NCBI GenBank assembly: GCA_001595915.1
Contig: LSSG01000018.1
Location: forward strand, 1-43,675
Direction of reading: 5' to 3'
From: Thermoplasmatales archaeon SG8-52-3
GTDB taxonomy: Archaea; Thermoplasmatota; E2; DHVEG-1
Length of the DNA stretch: 43,675 nt
The notes beneath the pieces were generated by a model. That model was not told the origin of the DNA and ran no database searches. It saw only the letters and a program-made list of their open reading frames with translations. Numbering within the stretch: the stretch's first letter is position 1; every line of letters starts with the position of its first letter. Both the position numbers and the translations under genes were made by a program. Below, one piece after another: positions 24,463 to 34,108 of this stretch.

Positions 24463-27273
24463 TTAATTTTTATCATTTAGGTTTACAACCATCTTGTGTA
24501 AATATGGTAATTTCACAATAAATTTGCTTCCTTTACCAAGTTCACTTTCAACCCAAATTTCACCATCATGTTTTTGTAGAATTTCTCTGCAGATAAATAA
24601 ACCAAGTCCAGTTCCTTCGTTTTTCCTATCATCACCAGTATACGCTTGATAGAATTTATTGAAAATCTTTTTTAGCTCATCCTTTGAGATACCTATTCCA
24701 GTATCTGAAATTATAATTAATATATGAGCGTCTTTCTTTTGCGCCTCAATTCCTATCGAACCATTATCAGTAAATTTAATGGCATTTCCTATAAGGTTTT
24801 TCAAAACTTGAGATAAGCGATGTTTGTCTCCCATAATATTTGGTAAATTGTTAGGAACTTTTATTAAAAACTTCAAGCCCTTACCTTCAATTGGAGCTCT
24901 CATATCCTCTACAATTTCATTGAGAATTTCTAGGGTTTCAAGTCTTTCCATATCAAATCTCATTGTATCTGTATCAAGCCTTGATACATCTAAGATATCA
25001 TTTACAAGTTTGAGCAATCTTTCAGCATTTCTCAGACTTACCTTTGCCCAGTCCTTTATCCTATCACTTGCATCCTTGTCTGAAATTATTAAATCAAGAT
25101 ATCCTTTTATTGGTGTAACTGGTGATTTCAATTCATGTGCGGCAATATTCATAAATTCAGTTTTGAGGCGTTCTGATTTTTTAAGTTCATCCTCAATATT
25201 TCTTCTTTCAGTGATATCTCTAATTGTACAAACCATACCTGTAAATTCATAATCCTTCTTAAATGGAGCCATATTGACTTCTATTGGAATGATATTTCCT
25301 TTTGCATGCACAAGCTCAAGTTCAACGTTTTCAATTTTTTCATCTTTTTTTCTTGCATCAATAAAAACCTGCTCAAAGAAATATACTGATTCATCTGATA
25401 AATATTCTCTAAATAAAGTTGCTAATATCTGGCTTTTTCTTCTAGCACAAAGTTTTTCAAAAGAAGGATTTATATAAGTTAACCTACCTAAAGAATCTAT
25501 TATTACTACCCCATCTGCTGATGTTTCAGCAAGTACTCGATATTTTTCCTCAAGTTTTACCAACTCTTCCCAAGCTTGATGTCGCTGGGTGATATCTCTT
25601 CCTCTTATTAGTATTCCCTTTATACCCTTAATATCTCTTATACAATCAACTGAGAATAAAAAATTATATTTTTTTCCATCCTTCAAAATCAAATCAGTCT
25701 CGTAATCTCTAACTTTTAATCCTTTACTTGAATTTTTTATTGCCTCTTGATGCTTCTCCATATCCTCATTTGAAAATATCTTCTTTAATTCAGAAATTGT
25801 TTTTCCAATTACCATATCTTTTTTAAAATCACAAAATTTTATAGCAGTTTTGTTGGCATCAAGAATAACACCTTTTTCAATATACAATAGAAAATCACTT
25901 GTGGAATCAAATATATCTCTGAATCTATTTTCTGATTCAACAAGCTCTTTTTCGATTTCTTTTCGTTTATATCTATCTCTTAAATCTCTAATTATTACAA
26001 AATCGCCTATAACTTCATCATTTTCATAGAGTGCACTAGCATTTATTTCAGCAGGTATTAAGTCACCATTTTTTGAAACAATTTCAACTTCATAAGATGA
26101 AACATTTTCACCTTTCATTCTTTTTAAAAAACCATCTAAACTTTTGTTAAGACTATCTTTTGTGAGAATTTCTGTTTCATTAAATTTCTTTCCAATAAGA
26201 TCACTCTTATTATAGCCTAAAATATTTGTTACTTGCTCATTTATATCAATAAAATTTCCATTTTTATCAAGAATTGCTATAGGGTCTATTGCTGTTTCAA
26301 AGAGGTTTTTATATTTCTCCTCAGATTTTTTTAACTTAGTGATATCTCTTGAAATCCCCATAGTACCAATTATATTTCCTTTACTATCATACCTTGGAAT
26401 TTTAGTTGTTAAAACCCATTTTTCAATTCCATTGATATCTTTGATTTTCTCAACTTTATTATAAATGGACTTGCCTGTTTCCATTATTTTTTTCTCATCT
26501 TCAAATCTTTTTTGAGCAATATCTTTTTTAAAAAAATCAAAATCTGATTTACCAATCATTTCCTCAGCAGAAGAGTTACAGTTTTTTGCTATTGCTTTAT
26601 TAACATTGATAAATTTACCTTTTTTATTTTTAAAATATATGGAATCTGGTAGATTATCTATAAGTGATTGTAAAAGATTATGTTTAGATTCAAGTTCAAA
26701 TTCCATTTTCTTTTGTTCAGTTATATCCTTAATTACACCAATTGATCCAATAATTGCACCTTGATTATCTTTTAAAACACTTATTGAAATATCTATATCA
26801 ATAGTTTTATTTTCTTTGTTTAAAATTTTTGTTACAAGATGGTGTTGCATCCCTTTCTGTCGAACATTTTCTTTACGGATTTTCTTCCACTCTTCAAGCG
26901 GATATAGTGATTTAACTGGTTTTAAAAATAAATCTTTTTCATTCATACCAAGAAGTTTCTCGGTATATTTATTCCAAGAGATAATGTTTTCATTTTCGTC
27001 TGTCAAAGTTATTGCTACAGCCGAGTTTTCAAATATTGTTTTATAAAATTCTTCCATTTCAATAAGCTTTTTTTTACTGGTTTTTTCAATTTGGATATTT
27101 TTTATCTTGCTTTTATGAACATCAATATTTTTATTATTTTCAAAAAAATCTAATGAATTTTTTTCTTTGTTATCCATTTTTTGAATTTCTATTTTATTCT
27201 TTATAGCACTTTTCAATTGACCAAGTTTCTCTGCTTCTTTTAACTCTTTGACAATATCTGGTATGTTTTTCAT
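24463..27273 (-). CDS. Soluble multi-PAS sensor histidine kinase
   Basis: 936 residues without transmembrane helices. A charged N-terminus (about 1-70) precedes five PAS domains at roughly 74-192, 195-315, 316-440, 445-570 and 575-700, each ending in a PAC-like IGxxGxxxDIT or VxxIRDIT. HisKA: FMNIAAHELKSPVTPIKGYL with phospho-accepting His713. HATPase: N box LIGNAIKF, G1 ISDTGIGIS, G2 EGTGLGLFICREIL. Autophosphorylation is therefore expected; input is cytoplasmic small molecules or redox state. No response regulator is encoded nearby. GAGGT lies 8 nt before the ATG. Its N-terminal PDIVKELKEAEKLG resembles the start of the unknown protein at 31694. Confidence 0.93.
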   Translation of the reverse strand: MKNIPDIVKELKEAEKLGQLKSAIKNKIEIQKMDNKEKNSLDFFENNKNIDVHKSKIKNIQIEKTSKKKLIEMEEFYKTIFENSAVAITLTDENENIISWNKYTEKLLGMNEKDLFLKPVKSLYPLEEWKKIRKENVRQKGMQHHLVTKILNKENKTIDIDISISVLKDNQGAIIGSIGVIKDITEQKKMEFELESKHNLLQSLIDNLPDSIYFKNKKGKFINVNKAIAKNCNSSAEEMIGKSDFDFFKKDIAQKRFEDEKKIMETGKSIYNKVEKIKDINGIEKWVLTTKIPRYDSKGNIIGTMGISRDITKLKKSEEKYKNLFETAIDPIAILDKNGNFIDINEQVTNILGYNKSDLIGKKFNETEILTKDSLNKSLDGFLKRMKGENVSSYEVEIVSKNGDLIPAEINASALYENDEVIGDFVIIRDLRDRYKRKEIEKELVESENRFRDIFDSTSDFLLYIEKGVILDANKTAIKFCDFKKDMVIGKTISELKKIFSNEDMEKHQEAIKNSSKGLKVRDYETDLILKDGKKYNFLFSVDCIRDIKGIKGILIRGRDITQRHQAWEELVKLEEKYRVLAETSADGVVIIDSLGRLTYINPSFEKLCARRKSQILATLFREYLSDESVYFFEQVFIDARKKDEKIENVELELVHAKGNIIPIEVNMAPFKKDYEFTGMVCTIRDITERRNIEDELKKSERLKTEFMNIAAHELKSPVTPIKGYLDLIISDKDASDRIKDWAKVSLRNAERLLKLVNDILDVSRLDTDTMRFDMERLETLEILNEIVEDMRAPIEGKGLKFLIKVPNNLPNIMGDKHRLSQVLKNLIGNAIKFTDNGSIGIEAQKKDAHILIIISDTGIGISKDELKKIFNKFYQAYTGDDRKNEGTGLGLFICREILQKHDGEIWVESELGKGSKFIVKLPYLHKMVVNLNDKN

Positions 27274-27496
27274 ACTAATACCTCAAAATTCTTAAAAGAG
27301 TTACATTTCTTTGGTCGATTTTCTTTTAAAAAGGATAATCTAGTACTTAAGTAGACTAACTGCGTTTTGCATCCCATCTTGTTTCCCATTATATAAAAAA
27401 TGAAATAAGTTTTTACTATATTAAATAATTGTAATTTAAGAAATATTTATAGTATTTAAAAATAAGAAGTATCTAGTTTTATAAGGCAATGAAATT

Positions 27497-27545
27497 TTTA
27501 TATATTAACACATGTTATTATTATTTACAATAGGGGGAGTAATTC
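27497..27545 (+). promoter_or_regulatory. TATA box and Shine-Dalgarno of the M14 carboxypeptidase gene
   Basis: TTTATATATTA at 27497-27507 is a good archaeal TATA box. GGGGGAG at 27533-27539 is the ribosome site; it is 6 nt before the ATA at 27546 but 33 nt before the nearest conventional start (TTG, 27573). Confidence 0.6.
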
Positions 27546-29708
27546 ATAAAAAAGTTCATTAACAAAAAAATATTGTCAATTATATTGTTGATTCTATTAT
27601 TTGCACTATCTTTTGCACAAGGATCTGTTATTAATTATCAAAAATTCGATAAACTCGACCAAGCTATTGTAAAGATTCCATTATCAAATCCTTCAACCTT
27701 AGGTAAAATAATCGATAATGATTTTGCTATCCTTGAAATAAATGAAAATAATGTAATAATTTTTTCAACAATCCAAGAAATAAAATGGCTTGAAGCTCAA
27801 AATCTTAACCCAAAAATTCTATTTGATGACTATTCTGAAATGATGGGTTGGAAAGAAAATCCTGAACTTCTTGATGATTTTCATTCTTATTCTGAGTTGA
27901 CTTCTGAATTACAAGATATTGCCAGTACATATCCATCAATTGCAAAAATCTACAATCTTGGAAGTAGTGTTCAAGGTAGAACAATTTGGGGTCTAAAAAT
28001 TACAGATTACCCTGATATTGAAGAAAACGAAGCTGAAGTTAGAATCTGCGGATGTCATCATGGTAATGAGTTAATGTCTGTAGAGCTTCCTCTAATGCTT
28101 GCTTGGTTATTGGTTGAAAATTATGAAAGTGATCCTAATATTCAAGATCTTGTTGATGAGAGAGAAATATGGATCATTCCTCTAGTAAATCCAGATGGCA
28201 GAGAAATGACTTCAAGATATAATGCTAATGGTGTAGATCTGAACAGGGATTATGGATATATGTGGGGTGGAGAAGGTGGGAGTCCCTCACCATTTTCCCA
28301 ACCTGAAACCAAAGTTATTAGAAACCATGCAATTGATAATAATTTTGTTTTTTCTCTTTCATTTCACACGTCTGGTGATGTTGTAAATTATATTTGGAAC
28401 TATAAAGGTGATCCTGTTGCTGATAATGAAGTGGTTGCCGCTCTTTCTGAGCAGTATGGTTCTCATAACAATTATTGGGTTGTAGAAGGATATGACTGGT
28501 ACCAAACGAGAGGCGATACTAATGATTTTTCATATGGATGTCGGGGAGATATTGATTGGACTATTGAAGTTCAAAATAGTGATATCCCACAAGCTTGGGA
28601 TTATAATAGGGATGCAATACTTGAAATAATTGATGCTGCAGATATAGGTTTAAAAGGAGTTATTACTGATTTTAATACTGGTCTTCCAGTTGCTGCAACT
28701 ATATGGGTTGAAGAAGTTTATTGGCCTTGTTTTACTGATCCAAAAATAGGAGACTATCATAAACCACTATTCCCTGGTTCATATAATGTAATAGTTAGAG
28801 CAAATGGATATCAGGAACAAACTCATCAAGTTGTTATAAGTGAAGGTGTCACAACGGAACTTGATGTTTCTCTATCCCCTGAGGATAATTTTTATGCTGA
28901 ACAAGTGACATTGTGTAATTTTTATGATCCATATGGTTATCCAAATAATTTTCAGAATAATCCAACTGAAGCAATATCAGCTCTTGGTCCACCAGAAGGA
29001 ATTTGCGCATCTTTGGGTAAAGGTGGTTATATAATTTTAGATATGGGTGAAGAGGGTATAATTATCGATCATGAGGATTCTGTAGATTTTAAAATATATG
29101 AAGAGGGAGGATCAGATGATAGCTATGATGTATATTTATCATCTAATTGGACTGGTCCTTGGACATATTTAGGTCTTGCAACTGGAACAACTGAATTTGA
29201 TTTGAATGATTTTTCAATTGATCAAGCTCAGTTTATAAAAATAGTTGATGACAATGACGGTGATGCTTATGAAACAAATCCTGGTGTTGATATAGATGCA
29301 ATTCAACATATTATTCCATTTGTTAATAATCCGCCATTGATTCCTGAAATCGATGGACCAAAGTCAGTAAATCAAGGAGTTGAATATAATTTTTCATTTT
29401 CAACAACTGATCCCGAATCAGATGCTGTTTATTATTATATAATATGGGATGATGGTTATATTGAGTCGTGGATTGGTCCAAATAATTCAGGTGAAAAAAT
29501 TAATGTCTCACATACATGGGTAAATAAAGGAATACATACAATTAAGGCTAAAGCTAAGGACATTTATAATGAAGAAAGTAAATTTGCAGAATTTGAAATA
29601 GAAATTCCAAGAAGTAAATTTGAGAGTAGAATGTTTTTTTCTAGATTTTTTGAGCATTATCTAAATTTTTTTCCAAAACTAAGAAATATTTTAGATTCAT
29701 TGAAATAA
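27546..29708 (+). CDS. Exported M14-family zinc carboxypeptidase with PKD domain, apparent AUA start
   Basis: 720 residues if started at ATA 27546, which restores a proper signal peptide n-region (KKFINKKILS before the hydrophobic core, cleavage near SFAQG); from TTG 27573 the protein has 711. Catalytic domain about 110-350: zinc ligands in CHHGNE (His172, Glu175) and SFHTSG, substrate residues in LVNPDGREM and NGVDLNRDYG, and catalytic Glu in DWTIEVQ. Next a carboxypeptidase-regulatory-like beta domain (GVITDFNTGLPVAA), a jelly-roll-like region, a PKD domain (FSTTDPESDAVYYYIIWDD, HTWVNKG) and a C-terminal tail (PRSK then hydrophobic FFSRFFEHYLNFFP). It should degrade peptides outside the cell. 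Confidence 0.9.
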   Translation: MKKFINKKILSIILLILLFALSFAQGSVINYQKFDKLDQAIVKIPLSNPSTLGKIIDNDFAILEINENNVIIFSTIQEIKWLEAQNLNPKILFDDYSEMMGWKENPELLDDFHSYSELTSELQDIASTYPSIAKIYNLGSSVQGRTIWGLKITDYPDIEENEAEVRICGCHHGNELMSVELPLMLAWLLVENYESDPNIQDLVDEREIWIIPLVNPDGREMTSRYNANGVDLNRDYGYMWGGEGGSPSPFSQPETKVIRNHAIDNNFVFSLSFHTSGDVVNYIWNYKGDPVADNEVVAALSEQYGSHNNYWVVEGYDWYQTRGDTNDFSYGCRGDIDWTIEVQNSDIPQAWDYNRDAILEIIDAADIGLKGVITDFNTGLPVAATIWVEEVYWPCFTDPKIGDYHKPLFPGSYNVIVRANGYQEQTHQVVISEGVTTELDVSLSPEDNFYAEQVTLCNFYDPYGYPNNFQNNPTEAISALGPPEGICASLGKGGYIILDMGEEGIIIDHEDSVDFKIYEEGGSDDSYDVYLSSNWTGPWTYLGLATGTTEFDLNDFSIDQAQFIKIVDDNDGDAYETNPGVDIDAIQHIIPFVNNPPLIPEIDGPKSVNQGVEYNFSFSTTDPESDAVYYYIIWDDGYIESWIGPNNSGEKINVSHTWVNKGIHTIKAKAKDIYNEESKFAEFEIEIPRSKFESRMFFSRFFEHYLNFFPKLRNILDSLK

Positions 29709-30002
29709 TATTTTATCAAATTCAACTATAAAAAATCAAATAAATTTATTTATCAAATTGTAAATACTGTGAGGTTATGTGGGTCTAGTTCGTTGAAAAA
29801 ATATTTTTTAAAACTTTTTTCATTATTTTCTACCTTCCTCTAAATATAAGCTAGATACTCAAATTTTAATAATAATTAATTATCTTAGATATTGTCATAT
29901 AAAAAAGTCTAAATGGTCTTAAATTATTACATTTGTTGTATTATTAATCAGAAAAAATTATATACAGAATATATAATTAATATTATTTGGGAGGATTAAA
30001 AC

Positions 30003-31490
30003 ATGAAACTGAAGGAGGTTTATATTTATAAAATATTTTTTGTCTTGATTGTAGTTTTTCTTTTTGGGATAAGTGCTGCATCATCAATTGGAAATATTTC
30101 TGAGGATGTAACAAATTATTCTCATAATATTTTATCAATTAATAATGAAGTAATGATGTCTTCAGATCAAATAGCATATTTAATTGGTCAGAGTTATTAT
30201 TGTGGAGCTTGGGATTTTATACTAAATAAACCTATTGATTTGACATGCATCTGTGAGGGTGAATTAGGTAGTGGAAATTTCTTGACTGGAGGTGCTTGGA
30301 CAAAGGATGGTGTGATTGTTACTTCTGAATATAATAGTGGTCTTTTATATGGAATTGACCTAGAAACTTGTGAAATGTGGTCTATTGGTGGCGGTGGAAC
30401 AGATATTATTGCACTTGCATATGATCCTGTAACTTGTTCGTTGTATGGAAGTTCAGATAACAATTATCTATATAAAATCGATCCAGACACTGGTGAACAG
30501 GAACAAATTGGTCCATTTGGGGGAGGTGTTTTGTATATGGTTGGAATGGCATTTGACTCAGAAGGTATCCTTTACGGTTGGGATTTAGGAACTGATAGTG
30601 TATGGATTATTGACACTGATACTGGTGAGGCAACACTAATCGGCTCCTTAGGTATAAACATAACTTATGGTTGTGATGGGGATTTTTGTATCGAAGATGA
30701 TACATTGTATATACCTATCCCAGATGGTCAGCCAAGTAATACCTTCACATTATATGGGTCGGGTGGTGGTTTTTATTATGGTCAATTTCCATATGATGTT
30801 TATTTGAACTTTTTGGTAATTCCCTGGAATTATCCTCCTTATACTCCAAGGAATCCAGCTCCATCTGATGGTGCAACAAATGTTTCAGGGTGCAATGTTC
30901 GGTGGAATGGAGGAGATCCTGATGGTGACTTTGTGTATTATGATGTATATTTTGGAAACACAACTCCCCCTCCAAAGGTTATTAGTAATGGAACTGTAAA
31001 TTATTTTGAATATTCTGAGGATTGTGAACTCAATACAACTTACTATTGGAAGATAGTATCTAGAGATGAACATAATGCAATAGCAGAGGGTCCTATTTGG
31101 AGTTTCACAACAATAGGAAATAATTCACCACTAGTACCTATTATAACTGGTCCTACAAATGGTAGAACCCAGGTATTGTACGATTATTATTTTTTAATAT
31201 ATGATCCTGAGGAAGACGATATGTTAATACATATAGATTGGGAAAATGGGACACCAAGTAAATGGTATGGTCCTTATCCTTCAGGTTCGATTATTATATA
31301 TAATCATTCATGGAAAAATAAAGGAAAATATACTATTAGAGCACAAACTCAGGATATTAATGGTCTTTTGAGTGATTGGGGAACACTTGAAGTTATAATC
31401 CCCAGAAATAGAGCATCTTATAGTCAATTGATTTTATGGTTTTTAGGTCGTTTTACATTACTAGAAAGATTTCTATTTTTGACATTTTGA
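30003..31490 (+). CDS. Exported beta-propeller/Fn3/PKD protein
   Basis: 495 residues. Signal peptide residues 1-25 (KIFFVLIVVFLFGISAASS). Residues about 55-260 contain repeats of the type LYGIDLETCEMWSIG, LYKIDPDTGEQEQIG and WIIDTDTGEATLIG, as in NHL/WD-like propellers, but only about four to five are visible. A fibronectin type III-like domain follows (PRNPAPSDGATNVSGCNVRW), then a PKD-type domain (DPEEDDMLIHIDWENG, HSWKNKGKYTIRA) and the C-terminal tail beginning IPRNRASYSQL. GGGAGGA (29989-29995) and TTATATAC (29958-29965) give ribosome site and TATA. Several Cys could form disulfides. Binding or adhesion role likely, no catalytic motif seen. Confidence 0.82.
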   Translation: MKLKEVYIYKIFFVLIVVFLFGISAASSIGNISEDVTNYSHNILSINNEVMMSSDQIAYLIGQSYYCGAWDFILNKPIDLTCICEGELGSGNFLTGGAWTKDGVIVTSEYNSGLLYGIDLETCEMWSIGGGGTDIIALAYDPVTCSLYGSSDNNYLYKIDPDTGEQEQIGPFGGGVLYMVGMAFDSEGILYGWDLGTDSVWIIDTDTGEATLIGSLGINITYGCDGDFCIEDDTLYIPIPDGQPSNTFTLYGSGGGFYYGQFPYDVYLNFLVIPWNYPPYTPRNPAPSDGATNVSGCNVRWNGGDPDGDFVYYDVYFGNTTPPPKVISNGTVNYFEYSEDCELNTTYYWKIVSRDEHNAIAEGPIWSFTTIGNNSPLVPIITGPTNGRTQVLYDYYFLIYDPEEDDMLIHIDWENGTPSKWYGPYPSGSIIIYNHSWKNKGKYTIRAQTQDINGLLSDWGTLEVIIPRNRASYSQLILWFLGRFTLLERFLFLTF

Positions 31491-31494
31491 TATA

Positions 31495-31611
31495 ATGCAA
31501 AAATGTGGTGTTTGTGGAGTAAATGAACTCCTATATGAGGATGAAATTGAGACTGATATGTGCCGAGATTGTATGGCTAGTTTAATGAATAACGGTGTTT
31601 ATTGTGATTGA
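31495..31611 (+). CDS. Tiny zinc-ribbon protein, 38 aa
   Basis: ATG at 31495, TGA at 31609. The product has CGVC at residues 4-7, CRDC at 23-26 and a final Cys at 37, with an acidic middle (YEDEIETD). Two CxxC pairs spaced by 15 residues fit a small zinc knuckle. It starts 4 bp after the stop of the exported propeller protein, so it may be translated from the same transcript; there is no separate ribosome site. Confidence 0.5.
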   Translation: MQKCGVCGVNELLYEDEIETDMCRDCMASLMNNGVYCD

Positions 31612-31693
31612 ATATTTTTAATTATTATTTTAAAATTGATAATAATTCATAAACGTTAAATAATAATTTTAAATACATTATAACAACAAATAT

Positions 31694-32140
31694 ATGGGAT
31701 GCAGATTGATAGAACCACATATCGTAAAAGAACTTAGAGAAGAGGAAGAAAAGGGACTGCTTTACAAAAAAAATGATAATTCAGAGAAGGAAACTAAGAG
31801 TGAATCAGAGAAATTAAAGGATTTAAAATTTATTTTAGAGTTGCAGAATGGTGTTATTAAGGATTTTTTATCAAAAATTAAACAGGGAAAAATTCAAACT
31901 AATCAATATTTTGTATTATCATTAAATGAGTTATTAAATTATTATAATTCTGAATATTGGAAGATTATATCAGAAAAAAAATCAATAAATAGATACATTT
32001 TATCTTTTATTCATCTTGTCAATATATATATTGAATATCTTGAGCAATCTTCTAATAAGGATGATTCCGTTAATGAAACTAATAACAAAGAAATAATAAA
32101 ATTAAAAAATATTATATTAGCTTTAAGTAACATTATATAA
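31694..32140 (+). CDS. Unknown charged helical protein, 148 aa
   Basis: 148 residues, mostly alpha-helical and very Lys/Glu/Asn rich. The N-terminus EPHIVKELREEEEKGLL resembles the first 18 residues of the five-PAS histidine kinase (IPDIVKELKEAEKLGQL); the rest (NGVIKDFLSKIKQGKIQTNQ, NRYILSFIHLVNIYIEYLEQ) has no family I recognise. No signal peptide. It could interact with the same partner as the kinase through the shared segment; that is speculation. Start without Shine-Dalgarno, TATA-like DNA about 30 nt upstream, so probably leaderless. Confidence 0.6.
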   Translation: MGCRLIEPHIVKELREEEEKGLLYKKNDNSEKETKSESEKLKDLKFILELQNGVIKDFLSKIKQGKIQTNQYFVLSLNELLNYYNSEYWKIISEKKSINRYILSFIHLVNIYIEYLEQSSNKDDSVNETNNKEIIKLKNIILALSNII

Positions 32141-32146
32141 TAAATC

Positions 32147-32278
32147 TTATTCTGCAATATTTCCCCAATCTTTACTTTTACATTTTGGACATACTAAAAA
32201 TCTTTTGTCATAACCAATTGTTATTTCCAATGGAAAATCGAAATTGGACTTACAGTTTCTACAATGACATAATATCAT
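32147..32278 (-). CDS. Tiny zinc-ribbon protein, 43 aa
   Basis: ATG at 32278, TAA at 32147; GAGGTGA lies about 11 nt upstream and a TATA-like ATATATAAATATG farther on (near 32340). The product reads MILCHCRNCKSNFDFP... with CRNC at residues 6-9 and CPKCKSKDWG at 30-39, a single zinc ribbon with a tryptophan after the second knuckle. Function unknown. It converges on the 148-aa gene, ending 6 bp from its stop. Confidence 0.65.
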   Translation of the reverse strand: MILCHCRNCKSNFDFPLEITIGYDKRFLVCPKCKSKDWGNIAE

Positions 32279-32456
32279 TATTAACCATTCACCTCGGTTA
32301 GATACTGAAATTTATATTTATACATATTAATAATATAAATCATATTTATATATTGTTGTTCATTTTTTATCGACGATTGACGTAAAATATAAGTCTTAAG
32401 AAATTGTTAAATGTAATAAGTTGTAAAAATACTATAAAAAAATAAATAATAAAATA

Positions 32457-32531
32457 CGGACGCGGCGGGATTCGAACCCGCGACTACCAACTTAGAAGGC
32501 TGGTGCCATATCCTGGCTAGGCCACGCGCCC
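32457..32531 (-). tRNA. tRNA-Arg (UCU)
   Basis: Acceptor GGGCGCG/CGCGTCC (one G-T pair), D stem GCC/GGC, anticodon stem CCAGC/GTTGG, loop CTTCTAA with anticodon TCT, T arm GCGGG-TTCGAAT-CCCGC, discriminator G. No intron and no encoded CCA. About 60 bp downstream of rpo10 on the same strand. Confidence 0.95.
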
Positions 32532-32592
32532 AAATTAATTCATAAGTAAATTTATGTAATAAATAAAAATTGATAAAAGTATGGATTTAATT

Positions 32593-32817
32593 TTATTCGT
32601 AAGGTGCAGCTTCTCCGATTAAATCGACATGAGTAAGTACCATACGTCTACAACAGTATCTATCGAGTCCAAGATTATCAAGTATCTGTTTAGGTGTTTC
32701 TTTTGGTTTTTCACCAGCATTTATAGATTTCTTATATTCTTCATACCGCTTTTTATATTCTTCATATACGTCACTAATGACCTTTCCACATGTAAAACAT
32801 CTAACAGGAATTATCAC
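32593..32817 (-). CDS. rpo10: DNA-directed RNA polymerase subunit N (Rpo10)
   Basis: 74 residues from the GTG at 32817, chosen because the family invariably starts [16 protein letters not shown] lies 5 nt upstream. The zinc-binding pattern is C7, C10 (CFTCGKVI) and C55, C56 (RYCCRRM), as in Rpb10/RpoN. The middle carries a lysine-rich insert ([14 protein letters not shown]). Last gene of the eL18-uL13-uS9-Rpo10 block, 4 bp after uS9. Confidence 0.95.
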   Translation of the reverse strand: MIIPVRCFTCGKVISDVYEEYKKRYEEYKKSINAGEKPKETPKQILDNLGLDRYCCRRMVLTHVDLIGEAAPYE

Positions 32818-32821
32818 AATA

Positions 32822-33226
32822 TCACCTATATGATTTCTGCCTCTTTTTTCTTGCTCCACGACCAAGAGGCTTTTTTGATTCCTTTCTTCTTGAATCACTT
32901 ACAAGCAAACTTCTATCATGATCAAGAAAAGCAATTTTTAAACTTGGATCACCAGTAAACTCAACAAGACCTTTAGCAATAGCAGTTCTTGCTGCATTTG
33001 CTTGGCTCATAAAGCCGCCACCTTCAACACTGACATCAATATTTACTTTGCTAACATGATCTCCTGCAATTTTTAATGGTTCAAGTATCTTCCATCTAGC
33101 AATTTCAGGTTCATAAAGTTCAACTGGTAAACTATTAACTCTTACAAGACCAGTTCCTTTTTGGACAGTTGCTCTTGCTACGGCCGTTTTTCTTTTTCCT
33201 GAAGTATTAACTACCTTTTTTACCAT
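32822..33226 (-). CDS. rpsI: Ribosomal protein uS9
   Basis: 134 residues. [20 protein letters not shown] at the N-terminus, [20 protein letters not shown] in the middle, and the C-terminal basic tail ending KKRQKSYR that reaches the decoding centre. The ATG overlaps the uL13 stop (TAATG). Confidence 0.97.
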   Translation of the reverse strand: MVKKVVNTSGKRKTAVARATVQKGTGLVRVNSLPVELYEPEIARWKILEPLKIAGDHVSKVNIDVSVEGGGFMSQANAARTAIAKGLVEFTGDPSLKIAFLDHDRSLLVSDSRRKESKKPLGRGARKKRQKSYR

Positions 33227-33639
33227 TAGATCTTTGCTCCTAATGATCTTGATAATTCTTCAATTGTAACATAATCAACAGGTTGTTTTTCAGCTGATTT
33301 AATACTTTCAAATTTCTTTCCTTCAAATTCCTTTGGAACACCAATATAGCATTTCAATCTTTTAAAGGCTGTTCTACCATGAGGTGTTTGATAGGGTATC
33401 ATTCCTCTAATTGTTCTTTTTACAATCATATCAGGCATTCTAGGATAAAAAGGGCCCTTACGATATGTTCCAAGCTCCCTTTTTTCTTTATACCTATTTT
33501 TAATAGAGGATTTCTTTCCTGAAATAATTGCTTTTTCAGAATTTATTACAGCTATTTCTTCTCCCTTAAGCAATCGTTTGGCAGTAAAAGTACTTAGTCT
33601 ACCAAGTATTGCCCCACTTGCATCAATTATAGTTGTCAT
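33226..33639 (-). CDS. rplM: Ribosomal protein uL13
   Basis: 137 residues. [40 protein letters not shown] and [20 protein letters not shown] are diagnostic of the archaeal/eukaryotic uL13. Coupled to eL18 upstream (2 bp gap) and uS9 downstream (overlap). Confidence 0.97.
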   Translation of the reverse strand: MTTIIDASGAILGRLSTFTAKRLLKGEEIAVINSEKAIISGKKSSIKNRYKEKRELGTYRKGPFYPRMPDMIVKRTIRGMIPYQTPHGRTAFKRLKCYIGVPKEFEGKKFESIKSAEKQPVDYVTIEELSRSLGAKI

Positions 33640-33641
33640 AT

Positions 33642-34007
33642 CTAACCCAATATCCTAATATCTTTTCCTTTTGGATTGCTTTTCATAAGTTCTTGAATTG
33701 TCAAGAATTTGCCGCCAGCTTCTTTAATCTTTTCTTGAGACTTTTCTGAAAACGACCAAGCTGCAATTAAAACTTTTTTTGTAAGATTTCCATCTGATAA
33801 TACTTTACCAGGAATAAGAGCTGTTTCTTTATCACCAATATATCTACTAATCCTATCAAGATTTACTTCTGACCAGTTTTTAGAGGGTTTCTGTAGTCTT
33901 AATGCAACATCTTTCCAGATAGGTGCATCATTTTCATTTGCCTGTTTCTTCAGCTCATGAATTAATGCTGTAAGAGCAGGATTTGTTTTTGAATATTTCT
34001 TTGCCAT
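33642..34007 (-). CDS. rpl18e: Ribosomal protein eL18
   Basis: 121 residues from the ATG at 34007 (MAKKYSKTNPAL), which lies 7 nt after GGTGAT; a GTG four codons upstream belongs to that ribosome site. IWKDVALRLQKPSKNWSEVN and VLSDGNLTKKVLIAAWSFSE fit eL18. First gene of the block; its promoter faces that of the SLOG-family gene across about 100 bp. Confidence 0.95.
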   Translation of the reverse strand: MAKKYSKTNPALTALIHELKKQANENDAPIWKDVALRLQKPSKNWSEVNLDRISRYIGDKETALIPGKVLSDGNLTKKVLIAAWSFSEKSQEKIKEAGGKFLTIQELMKSNPKGKDIRILG

Positions 34008-34108
34008 AGAGAATATCACCAGATATGCGAATTGTAGTGTAAGGATGAGTTATTTATAATGTTTTTGGGAGAAATAATTAAAAAACAATTTATGATTATG
34101 GCCTTTCA

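Noticed and set aside
24463-27273. Two-component operon
   Set aside because: No receiver-domain protein is encoded next to the kinase on either side.
29709-30002. Structured RNA between the two exported-protein genes
   Set aside because: Only promoter elements and A/T runs; no stable stem found by eye.
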